Under the pieces are notes generated by a model. It was not told where the DNA came from and ran no database searches. It worked only from the letters and a program-made list of their open reading frames with translations. The translations under genes and the position numbers were made by a program. From assembly GCA_021800035.1 (NCBI GenBank), contig JAJYZJ010000001.1, forward strand, positions 18,236-82,235: DNA of 64,000 nt. Direction: 5' to 3'. Shown in pieces: positions 15,350-23,536 of this stretch. How positions within the stretch are numbered: the stretch's first letter is position 1; each line of letters starts with the position of its first letter. The DNA comes from an archaeon (GTDB lineage: Archaea; Thermoproteota; Thermoprotei_A; Marsarchaeales; Marsarchaeaceae).

Positions 15350-16492
15350 GTTCATACGACACACACGGCATGCTGCACACCCCTTACGCACAACCGGGGA
15401 AGTCCAGCGTACAGTAACCAAGATTTTACGTGAACCCTGAACCCGCTTACGGCTCTAGCGCAGGACCGTGTGTTACGTTCAGACATTCGTAAACTCCTGG
15501 GCCCGACTATGCACGGGATGTCTCGGATGTGCATGGTCTCGTAATGGCAAACGATGTAAAGGAAGAGATGGCCGACATAAGGGGGCGAGTTCTGTCCAAC
15601 CCCGGGGATGACAAATTCGAAAAGAATGAAGAAGATGGCTGCGAGCCAAACCCTTGCTCTAGATCACAGACCATCAACCCGCGGTGAAGGTTATGCTGCC
15701 CGCTCATGGAAGAGTCTGGGCCACTCGATATCATTCAAACTAGGGACACATTCAGGGTTTCAATAACAAAAAGGATGAGTTTTTTGTGGCCTTTAATGGC
15801 ACTTCAGCTATCCAACTCAACTAGCTTCACCTTTGATTACCTAGTGTTCGCTGTGAGTGGATTCGTGTTCGGATGAGTGGCTCATGGGCGGAACTACAGC
15901 TTGGTAAACGCCATGACCGCGCTGTTCACCACGAAAACCTATGACATGTTCGGAAGACTGACGTCTCGCTTTGGATAATCCCCGTTGGTAGCCGGTATAA
16001 TTGTGGTGGAGGGGGTTGCTCCAGCAGTTGACCAGTATCATTACAACTACTTCGGGGAAAGAGGTAAAGGGGTGGTACGTCGCGGTGGGCGCGTTCGAAT
16101 TCGGGTTCTTGCCCGCTTCCCTGAGGCCCGGGTCCGCTGTTGATGCCACCAGTCTTACAGTGTCTTCGAGATGCTGCATTAGCCCTCTTTTCCCCCTGCC
16201 TGTTACCGTCAAGGTCGAAGTAGATTTTCGTCACAAGTCTCGACAGTGGGAAAAATAACTCGGCTCCCCCGTCCGTGGGTGAAGTAAATAGAATCAAGAG
16301 TAGATGTCTGAACACGCCCAGCCCAGGATGGGATTCACTACTGCAATTTTGAGCGCACATCAATGCTGGGGTTTGCCGAAGGCATTTTCTGCTATGGCAT
16401 TTTTCGCACCCTGGAAACGCATGCGCACATGCTACGTCTGGCTTCCTTAAGTTTTCAGGGAAGCTGGATACGGGTTTGAATTCGTTTGTGTG
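15350..16492. other. 1.1-kb stretch without an intact gene, possibly decayed
   Basis: No intact gene is supported. A short plus-strand frame (15544-15687, 47 codons, starting MANDVKEEMADIRG) has plausible composition but no recognised match. From about 15770 to 16060 one plus frame reads like membrane-protein sequence (SFLWPLMALQLSNS..., MTALFTTKTYDMFGRLTSRFG) interrupted by stops at about 15866 and 15974; it could be the remnant of a transporter. The evidence is weak. Confidence 0.35.
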
Positions 16493-18082
16493 TCATTTTG
16501 GCTGCACCTGTTGAGATAGCGACGCGGCAATTTTGACCCCGTCCGGACTCCCCCACCCAGAACAGGCGTCCCAACCCGGGGCAGCCGTATATGCCCCATT
16601 ATTGCCGCTTGTTATGTCATGGAACACGCCTCGCTTTGCTAGCTGGCTGTACAGGACCGGATTCACGCATCCGAGCCTTTTACCCAGTTTCTGGTTCAAG
16701 AGGGCTACTAATCCCGCCCAGAGCGGAGCGGCTGCGCTTGTTCCGCCGATAGTCATGCTCCTTCCGTCTACTTGGACCAAGTAGCCTGTGGCGGGGTCGG
16801 CGTCCGCGCAGGTATCGGGCACTCCCCTGCCGGTATGACCGCCTGGATTGGCGGAGGGCGGAACTTTTGCATTTGCTTGCCAGCCGGGAAGGGGAAAGAC
16901 ATCGCTCACTCCTCCCCCAGTTGCACCGTCCTCCGGCTGATCGTTCCAGACTACTTCGGCGGTTATAGCCCCACCCATCGATTCGAGGCGTGTGCCGCCA
17001 CAACCTAGGACATAGGGCGACGATGCAGGAAAATCCACGTGTGCCAGTCCGTCCGAAATGCCGTCGGATGAGCCATTGTCGCCAGCTGCGGCACACACAG
17101 TGACGCCGAGGAGGGAAGCATCCTCAAATGCCTGATTTAGAGCTTGAATCCCCTGAGGGCTCCAGTTTGCTTCGGCTTCACCCCAGCTGATTGAAATCAC
17201 GGAAGGGTCGTTCTGGGCGTCGTGTATAGCGGTGGACACGGCATCCACAAAACCCTGTTCTGTGTTCGGAGCGAAATAGACTGCTATCCTTCCCCCAGGG
17301 GCTACGCTTCCTGCGATTTCTATGTCTAGGTCAACTTCTGCGTCCGGCCCGTTGGGGTTGCCGGTGGGTGCGTTTGCCCCTCCGTCTACTGAAACGGGGG
17401 TGACGCTTGGCGTAGGTAGGCCGAGATTTTCGAAAAAGCGCTCTAGGTCTGAGGGTGAATAGCCTCCCCCAAGCTCAATTATCCCGATGCACTCTCCTCT
17501 TCCGTTCGCGCCGCTAGGGAAGTGGTAGAGTCCTGCGACCGTTGTGGGAAGGTAAGCCTGCAGACCTGCGCCAGTGAGAACGATTCGCATGTGCGGCTTG
17601 GCCTGAATACGAGTGTCCAGCCCCAGAACGGCGACCACCTCGGCTGCAAGCCTTTTTGGAAGGAGAATCGGGCCCTCGTGACTCCTGTACTCTCCGTTCG
17701 GGTGCGAATACATCATGAGATTTATTCCGAATGCGCGGTTAAACTGGCCGACATTGCCCCTGAGAATTACGCTCCGCCTTCCAAGATCCTGACCTTCGAG
17801 CATGAGCCCATTCTTTGTGGCGAAAGACCTTACTGCGGCCACATCGGCAGGCGAAGCGCCTCTTTCTTTCTCAAGTTCCTCCCTCGCCAGATATGTTCTT
17901 TCGTGGGGTAATCGCGAATTCAGTGCATCTATAGACGGGAGCGCGCCCTTCGCCCGGCGGGGTCGCAGGACAAGGGTAACGGTGATCTCTTCTGATTGTT
18001 CTGCATTGCGCGATGGCGTGGCCCCAGGCAACCTTTCGCGGGCGCTGCCGGGCAACGGAACGAGCTCTTCCGGACGTGGCAT
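16493..18082 (-). CDS. sedolisin-family (S53) pro-peptidase, kumamolisin-like
   Basis: 529-aa serine-carboxyl peptidase active at acid pH in characterised homologues. The prodomain (about 1-165) includes FATKNGLMLEGQDLGRRSV and FNRAFGINLMMYSHPNGEYRS. The catalytic domain shows the Glu/Asp pair in AEVDLDIEIAG, the oxyanion Asp in CAAAGDNGSSDG, and the serine in IGGTSAAAPLWAGL. The C-terminal calcium site FHDITSGNNG...GWDACSGWGSPDG is present. No classical signal peptide is visible at the N-terminus, as for several kumamolisins. It stands alone between gene-free stretches, consistent with acquisition by transfer. Confidence 0.95.
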   Translation of the reverse strand: MPRPEELVPLPGSARERLPGATPSRNAEQSEEITVTLVLRPRRAKGALPSIDALNSRLPHERTYLAREELEKERGASPADVAAVRSFATKNGLMLEGQDLGRRSVILRGNVGQFNRAFGINLMMYSHPNGEYRSHEGPILLPKRLAAEVVAVLGLDTRIQAKPHMRIVLTGAGLQAYLPTTVAGLYHFPSGANGRGECIGIIELGGGYSPSDLERFFENLGLPTPSVTPVSVDGGANAPTGNPNGPDAEVDLDIEIAGSVAPGGRIAVYFAPNTEQGFVDAVSTAIHDAQNDPSVISISWGEAEANWSPQGIQALNQAFEDASLLGVTVCAAAGDNGSSDGISDGLAHVDFPASSPYVLGCGGTRLESMGGAITAEVVWNDQPEDGATGGGVSDVFPLPGWQANAKVPPSANPGGHTGRGVPDTCADADPATGYLVQVDGRSMTIGGTSAAAPLWAGLVALLNQKLGKRLGCVNPVLYSQLAKRGVFHDITSGNNGAYTAAPGWDACSGWGSPDGVKIAASLSQQVQPK

Positions 18083-18638
18083 GAGTCATTCCAGCCCTTA
18101 AAAATCATAAAGCTTTCCGCGGCCCGTGTTCTGCAAAATCAAGAACTCAGCCCGATCACGGCAATGGCGATTAACTGCACCCGAGCCAATAACGGAGAGT
18201 GGTTGTCCGGAAGACCGGGAATCTGACTCGTGAACAGTTTATGGACTGTCGGGACCTTTTGTTCGCAATGCAAGCGTTAGCGGCGTGTAGGCAACATGGC
18301 CGGGATTGCGTTTCAGGAGTTGTCTCTGATTTTCGGGCCCAGGTTAATACGTAATTTCTACAGAATCACGCTGCTATTCGTTTGAGTAATGGCTGGACTC
18401 TTGAATCCATCCGTATTATGCCTCGGTAACAGCGCCGTAATGCGGACTACTTCTGCGAAGGGCCTGGGGAAGTACGCGGGAAGACTGCGGTCCCTGCAGA
18501 GGGACGGATACGCATTTCTCTTGAGATACACATACGGGTCAGCGAGAGCGAAACAATACAAGTCTCGACCTAAGTAATGAACACGTAAGGAACAATGACT
18601 TTCGACTTTAATGCTCCAGATAGCCATTACGCCAGGGG
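18083..18638. other. gene-free interval
   Basis: About 555 nt. A 62-codon plus-strand frame at 18389-18577 has no recognised features and is probably spurious. Nothing else is seen. Confidence 0.5.
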
Positions 18639-18929
18639 CTATGTGGAAGGGTACTTGGGTGGCCTGACCGAATAGTCAAAACTGACTGGCCACTCTCTCA
18701 ATTCGAACGTGACGAGTCCCTGCTTTACGTATGGATCCTTTTCCGCTAGTTCGCGTGCTTCGTTTACTGAGGTTGTGTTCCAGAGAATCATAGCACCTTT
18801 CGCATCGGCGAATCGTCCGGCCATGAGAAGCTTGCCTTGGTCGCCCAGCTTGCGCAGAAAGTCCCTGTGCTGCCTACCGACTTCTTCCTCTGGTAGCTTA
18901 AGGTACACAGTTGTTTCGCATATAATCAT
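18639..18929 (-). CDS. YCII-domain protein
   Basis: 96-aa protein of the YCII (YciI-like) dimeric alpha/beta-barrel fold. Seen: N-terminal strand ICETTVYLKL, helix EVGRQHRDFLRKLGDQGKLLMAGRF and the end DPYVKQGLVTFELREWPV. YciI-like proteins have a conserved His/Asp pair; H22 in RQHRDF and the D of KDPY may match. The biochemical role of the family is poorly known. ATG start; monocistronic. Confidence 0.85.
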   Translation of the reverse strand: MIICETTVYLKLPEEEVGRQHRDFLRKLGDQGKLLMAGRFADAKGAMILWNTTSVNEARELAEKDPYVKQGLVTFELREWPVSFDYSVRPPKYPST

Positions 18930-19344
18930 GTTACTCTAATTTGCCGAGCGGTCCAGGCACTTAAGCAGAGTCGCTTTTGCTGAGCGAATAAGCATACTTA
19001 AGCTACGCAAGTGTGTAAGACATTAAGCAGAGTTTGATTTCAAGGGATGTAGGGACTTTTTGGGGCACAACTCGAGCGATTCTCTTCAGTGAGTAAAATT
19101 GTCGGTGCAGAGATCATATCGCAGGAGCAGTCGAATATGCCGGTCGACATTCGGGCCGGGTGTGATCATGACCGCCGGGTTCAACTCTGCAGGTAGTGGC
19201 GTCACTCCGCCAAACTAAGGCATTGTGAAAGTTCTGGAAGAGGCTTGGTGAACGCATCGCCTTCTAAATATCCTATTGGGGCGCGCGCTATGATTTCAGG
19301 CGTTGTAAGAAGTGGCTGTCAGCGTAACAGAGTAATTGCCTCAT
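18930..19344. other. gene-free interval with a short direct repeat
   Basis: About 415 nt lacking a gene. The 11-nt sequence TTAAGCAGAGT occurs twice (18961 and 19023), and a related CTTAAGC occurs between them near 18997. These may be regulatory or part of a promoter. Confidence 0.5.
18961..19033. repeat. direct repeat TTAAGCAGAGT, two copies
   Basis: Copies at 18961-18971 and 19023-19033, 62 nt apart start to start, about 30-100 nt upstream of the YCII gene. Confidence 0.45.
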
Positions 19345-19872
19345 TTATGATGTCGCCAGACCTACACTTTTTATAAGTCTCTTGTGCGAGTCATCATCGA
19401 TCCATTCTACTTTGAGGTAATCAATAATTTCCTTGTTGCTCATCCCTATGCGCTGGGCCTCCTTTACCGTGTGAGAGTATGCCTCTATTTCAATCGGGCT
19501 GTCGACATACTCGAATTCTGCGCTGAAAAGCTCCCTGCCATCCATAAATTGCTTTACATGGTAGAGCTCGTGTACTATGTCAAGATAGAGAACTCTGAAA
19601 TCACTTTTACTCAGGTGATATGAGCTCACCATTAGGTGGCCGTCCACATCGCTTACTCCCATGTAGCCAAATTTGGATGAAAAAAACTCCACTTTGAGGT
19701 TCCGTAGAACTTCTCCCGTTTTATCTCCGAAAATGGACTTTACCGCTTCCACGTTGTCGAACCCTATGAAGTAGTCGGTAAAAGGAAACAGTACTGTCTT
19801 GGCATTTCGGTTAATTCTGACGCCCAGCACCTTTGATGCTTGAGAATCATCCCCAGCTGCCTCCCTGTTCAT
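19345..19872 (-). CDS. HExxH putative metallopeptidase-like protein (paralogue 1)
   Basis: 175 aa, soluble. Contains HELYH at residues 101-105 after a hydrophobic strand (VLYLDIV), and acidic residues in SPIEIEAY (about 128-130) that could be the third zinc ligand, so a minimal zinc-peptidase site is plausible. It is about 45% alike by eye to the gene at 49351-49899; shared landmarks are INRNA, GFDNVEAV.IFGD, VHEL.HVKQF and EIEAY. No secretion signal. I do not recognise a named family; peptidase activity is inferred from the motif alone. ATG start. Confidence 0.7.
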   Translation of the reverse strand: MNREAAGDDSQASKVLGVRINRNAKTVLFPFTDYFIGFDNVEAVKSIFGDKTGEVLRNLKVEFFSSKFGYMGVSDVDGHLMVSSYHLSKSDFRVLYLDIVHELYHVKQFMDGRELFSAEFEYVDSPIEIEAYSHTVKEAQRIGMSNKEIIDYLKVEWIDDDSHKRLIKSVGLATS

Positions 19873-20012
19873 CCTTAATTCACGTTTGCAGAAGGAGGTT
19901 TAGGTAATCATAAGCAGTTCGGACTGCGATTGACCGCTCAACTCTACGCGCGTCCCGCCAAATGGATGTATCCATGCAGATGCAGCTCTATGGGGTGCAT
20001 CCTGAGTCAAAA

Positions 20013-20642
20013 TCATTCCTTCAAGTAGAGTTCCCTGACCTTACGCACTTCCTCCTCAGACAAGGCGGAAATTTTTCCCAGTTGGTTCATCGCTAAGTAG
20101 ATTTTGGCCGCTTCCTCGAGCACCTCCAAGCGCGAAGCTGCCTCATGGAGATCCTTTCCGAGTGCGAAGAAGCCGTGATTCCGGATTCCCACGACGTTAG
20201 CTCGCTTTAATGAGCTCGAAACGGCTTCGGCCCCTAGTTTGCCCGGAGGAGAAAAGTTTACGATTTCCACGTTTCCCACGAGGACCGTTTGCTCCGGCGT
20301 AATCGAGGGTATCGCTCCGGTGGCGGAGGCTAGCGCAACTGCTATAGGGGGATGGGCGTGAACGACTGCTCCGATCTCTTTTCTCAGTCTGTAGCACTCA
20401 ATATGCGTAGGCAGCTCACTTGAGGGCTGGCCGGGTCCGACAACTTTCCCATCCAGCGTGACCCTAACCAGGTCTCCTTCAGCGATTCCGCCCTTGAAGT
20501 AGCCAGATGGGGTGATCAGAATGTTATTTTCAGAAGAGACTAGGACGCTTGCGTTCCCGCCAACTCCGGAGATAAGACCCCTCTGGTAAAGCCTGTGCAT
20601 GGCTGCAGCCAGTTCATTTCGGGTCTCCTTGAAGGCGCTCAT
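20013..20642 (-). CDS. class II aldolase (fuculose-phosphate aldolase/adducin family)
   Basis: 209-aa zinc-dependent aldolase or related epimerase/dehydratase. Motifs: GLISGVGGNASV, ILITPSGYFKG, catalytic glutamate in SSELPTHIECY, zinc histidines in VVHAHPPIAVALA and NHGFFALG. ATG 20642 (MSAFKETR) is chosen over the longer frame to 20717 because a TATA-like TTATATC (20671-20677) sits about 30 nt upstream. Substrate is not clear; fuculose-phosphate or methylthioribulose-type substrates are possible. Divergent from padR. Confidence 0.88.
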   Translation of the reverse strand: MSAFKETRNELAAAMHRLYQRGLISGVGGNASVLVSSENNILITPSGYFKGGIAEGDLVRVTLDGKVVGPGQPSSELPTHIECYRLRKEIGAVVHAHPPIAVALASATGAIPSITPEQTVLVGNVEIVNFSPPGKLGAEAVSSSLKRANVVGIRNHGFFALGKDLHEAASRLEVLEEAAKIYLAMNQLGKISALSEEEVRKVRELYLKE

Positions 20643-20831
20643 ATCTTGAGTCTCCCGCTCCCTTGTCGATATAAGCCAGAAGTAGACGCGACTAATTTTA
20701 GCGGCTCTATCTCCCACTCTTCACGGTAAAACAGTTTTTGGCGTGAGACCCTGCCAGGCGTCGATGCCCTCTCCCGATCTACTGAGCCATGCGTGCAAAA
20801 GTCCCGGCCTTCGAATCGGACTATCGAATGC

Positions 20832-20844
20832 AATATATTTAAAT
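20832..20844 (+). promoter_or_regulatory. TATA box of padR
   Basis: AATATATTTAAAT about 30 nt upstream of ATG 20872. It favours ATG 20872 over GTG 20866. Confidence 0.6.
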
Positions 20845-20871
20845 GATGCTGTATAGCTGCCAAGAGTGATA

Positions 20872-21450
20872 ATGCAAGTTCATAGCAATCCGGAAAGACG
20901 CACCTCATTCTTCTTCAGACCTCAGGGTGTGCCCCGCGGATTTCTGATTTACTATTTACTACACCGGATTTCCAAAGGTCCAGTTTACGGCTATGAGCTG
21001 CTGCAGGGAATCGAGAAATGTACAGATGGCGCGTGGGCCCCTGGGCCAGGCTCGATTTATCCCCTCCTTAGAAGGCTCAAGCATGGGGGGCTAGTGCGCG
21101 CACGGGCCGAAAGGCGAGGACGCACCAGGCACTGGGTATATAGCCTGACGCCTCGCGGAGAAGCGAAACTCAAGGCTGCCATGGAGGAGTTCCCGCTGAT
21201 GGCAAGGAAGGCAAACAGTGTGAGAAGGCTCTGGATGGAGATGATACCAGCTTCAGAGCTTCCGAATGCGTTTCTTTTGTCAGCGAGGACGCAATTTGCG
21301 ATGGCAAAGGAACTCTTCGACCTCAAGTCTGGGGAGCTGGATGCTGCGGTCGCGCTGAGGACCCTCAAACAGTATGCCATCGAGCTTGAGGCCCAGATGG
21401 ATTGGGTGACGAAGAAGACCCTGGAGGGAGGCCGGCTGAAGGCGGTATAG
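20872..21450 (+). CDS. PadR-family transcriptional regulator
   Basis: 192 aa. The N-terminal winged helix reads FLIYYLLHRISKGPVYGYELL and GSIYPLLRRLKHGGLV, the PadR signature, followed by the wing GRTRHWVYSLTPRG. A C-terminal helical domain probably mediates dimerisation. It precedes an ABC exporter by 9 nt; PadR regulators often repress adjacent drug or lipid exporters, so autoregulation of this operon is likely. Confidence 0.9.
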   Translation: MQVHSNPERRTSFFFRPQGVPRGFLIYYLLHRISKGPVYGYELLQGIEKCTDGAWAPGPGSIYPLLRRLKHGGLVRARAERRGRTRHWVYSLTPRGEAKLKAAMEEFPLMARKANSVRRLWMEMIPASELPNAFLLSARTQFAMAKELFDLKSGELDAAVALRTLKQYAIELEAQMDWVTKKTLEGGRLKAV

Positions 21451-21459
21451 GTGATTTAA

Positions 21460-22494
21460 TTGAGTCAAACTGCAAAAATGACAGAGAAAGTTGAAACACC
21501 AGTGATAGTCAAGGTTGAGGGGCTGTCAAAAACATTCGGGAACTTAAAGGCCGTTGACGGAATTTCGTTCGAAGTCAAGACTGGCGAAATATTCGGGTTT
21601 CTCGGACCGAATGGGGCGGGAAAGACTACCACCATCAATATGCTCACTACTTTGCTCAGGCCCTCGGGAGGCAGCGCAGAAATCTGCGGGCTCGACATAC
21701 TAAAGCACCCCAACGAAGTGAGGCGCTCGGTCGGCGTCGTGCCACAGGAGTATACCGCCGACGAGGACCTTACCGGAATCCAGAACATAATTCTTTGCGG
21801 CGATCTCTATGGCATACCGAGAAACGAATCGAAGCCTCATGCGATCGAGCTCCTGAAGCTTGTTGGGCTTGAGGAAGCCGCAAACAGAAAAGTAAGCACC
21901 TATTCCGGAGGGATGAGGAGGAGGCTTGAGCTCGCCTCCGGCCTGATTAACTATCCGAAGTTGTTGTTTCTCGACGAGCCGACGCTCGGCCTCGACGTCC
22001 AGACACGCACAGCGGTCTGGGATTACATCAGGATGCTGAAAGAAGAATATCACATGACACTTTTCCTGACCACCCATTACCTCGAAGAAGCAGATTCGCT
22101 TTGTGACAGGATAGCGATTATAGATCACGGTCATATTGTGAAAATTGGCACTCCTGCGGATCTTAAGGCGAGTATCGGGGGAGACGTGATTGTTGTAGGC
22201 GTGGTCGAAAAGGAGCCGGACATATCAGCAAAGATTGCCGAGCTTAAACTCGTGAAGGACGTAAAGAAGAGCGACAACCAGTACAGGGTAAAAGCAGAGA
22301 ATGGCGAGGAAGCATCGATTCAGCTCATCGATATGATCAGGTCTTCAGGATTGCATGTCACGAAGATATCGCTCACAAAACCCACTCTTGACGAGGTATA
22401 TCTGGAGTATACAGGAAGGAGTCTGAGAGATGAAGAAACAGACAGGATGTCAATGATGAGCCAGCGCATCACGATGATGCGCGCGCGCAGGTGA
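21460..22494 (+). CDS. ABC transporter ATP-binding protein (DrrA/CcmA-like)
   Basis: 344-aa ATPase of an export-type ABC transporter. Walker A GPNGAGKTT near residue 46, Q-loop VVPQEY, signature STYSGGMRRRL, Walker B LLFLDEPTLGLD, and H-loop TTHYLEEAD. The C-terminal extension is of the DrrA type. TTG start 9 nt after padR; ATG 21478 is an alternative. The partner permease follows after 18 nt. Substrate (drug, lipid or other) cannot be deduced. Confidence 0.93.
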   Translation: MSQTAKMTEKVETPVIVKVEGLSKTFGNLKAVDGISFEVKTGEIFGFLGPNGAGKTTTINMLTTLLRPSGGSAEICGLDILKHPNEVRRSVGVVPQEYTADEDLTGIQNIILCGDLYGIPRNESKPHAIELLKLVGLEEAANRKVSTYSGGMRRRLELASGLINYPKLLFLDEPTLGLDVQTRTAVWDYIRMLKEEYHMTLFLTTHYLEEADSLCDRIAIIDHGHIVKIGTPADLKASIGGDVIVVGVVEKEPDISAKIAELKLVKDVKKSDNQYRVKAENGEEASIQLIDMIRSSGLHVTKISLTKPTLDEVYLEYTGRSLRDEETDRMSMMSQRITMMRARR

Positions 22495-22512
22495 CGTGGA
22501 GGAGAAGAAAAA

Positions 22513-23448
22513 TTGGTCGAAGAAAAAGTCGTTAATGCCGTGATAACAACTCAGGAAGAAATACAGCAAATTGAAGAATCCAAAGAAAGAGAAAGGACAT
22601 TTCGCGCAGCGCCAAAGCTGAACAAGAGCCCCCTCCATGGGCTCTGGGCGCTTACTAACAGAGACTTGATAAAATGGTATAAGAATCCCATACAGCTTCT
22701 GATTTCGCTGATCCAGCCAGTGATCTGGCTGGGCATTTTCGGAAAGGCGCTTAACTTTGGTTCGTTCATTTCGAGCCAGCCAGGTATAACTTCCGCGCAA
22801 ATTACGCAGGATTATCTCAGAATCTTCGGAACGACAAGCTACTTTTCCTTTCTATCGACTGGAATGCTCGCTTTCATTATCTTGTTCACTTCGGCTTTCG
22901 CCGGAATGTCAGTCGTCTGGGACAAGAGGTTCGGGTTCATGAACAAGGCTCTGAGCACGCCAGTGGGTCGCAGCTCGATTGTGACTGGTAAGGTTCTGCA
23001 GAGCGTGATTAGATCGCTCATTCAAGCCGCGATAGTGCTCGTGATCGCCGTCGCGCTCGGGATGGACACTTCGCACTTAGGAGTGCTCTCCATCGCTGGC
23101 TCGTTCACCATACTGTTTCTGATGTCGTTCGGGCTTTCTTCTCTCTTTGTGATGCTTGCACTGAGGTCGAGCGACTGGCAGACCCAGATGGCCATCATAA
23201 ACTTGCTAAATCTGCCGCTGATATTTGCGAGCAACGCCATGCTTCCGGTTACGATTATGCCCGGCTGGCTACAGACAGTGGTAAAGCTGAATCCTGTGAG
23301 CTATGCAAACGACGCTACAAGACAGCTGCTACTAGGTTCGACTGTCAGGCTTGCGCCGCTCTGGATGGACTTTGGAATACTAGTTGCATTCGCCGTGCTT
23401 CTTTCGAGTCTTGGTATCGTTCTATCTTGGCGACTGCTTACAAAGTAG
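22513..23448 (+). CDS. ABC-2 type permease
   Basis: 311-aa membrane protein with six predicted helices after a charged N-terminal 45 residues. The ABC-2 features include NRDLIKWYKNPIQLL, the loop VVWDKRFGFMNKALSTPVGRSS and the C-terminal MPGWLQTVVKLNPVSYANDATR. It pairs with the ATPase upstream to form an exporter. TTG start. The gene is the last of the padR operon. Confidence 0.92.
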   Translation: MVEEKVVNAVITTQEEIQQIEESKERERTFRAAPKLNKSPLHGLWALTNRDLIKWYKNPIQLLISLIQPVIWLGIFGKALNFGSFISSQPGITSAQITQDYLRIFGTTSYFSFLSTGMLAFIILFTSAFAGMSVVWDKRFGFMNKALSTPVGRSSIVTGKVLQSVIRSLIQAAIVLVIAVALGMDTSHLGVLSIAGSFTILFLMSFGLSSLFVMLALRSSDWQTQMAIINLLNLPLIFASNAMLPVTIMPGWLQTVVKLNPVSYANDATRQLLLGSTVRLAPLWMDFGILVAFAVLLSSLGIVLSWRLLTK

Positions 23449-23536
23449 AGTCCTGAAGACGCCTTCCCTAGCAGGCTCGCTTTCACTGGAACTCACGTCA
23501 GTGGTCGACTTCTGAAGTGGAGAGCGCGAAGACCCA

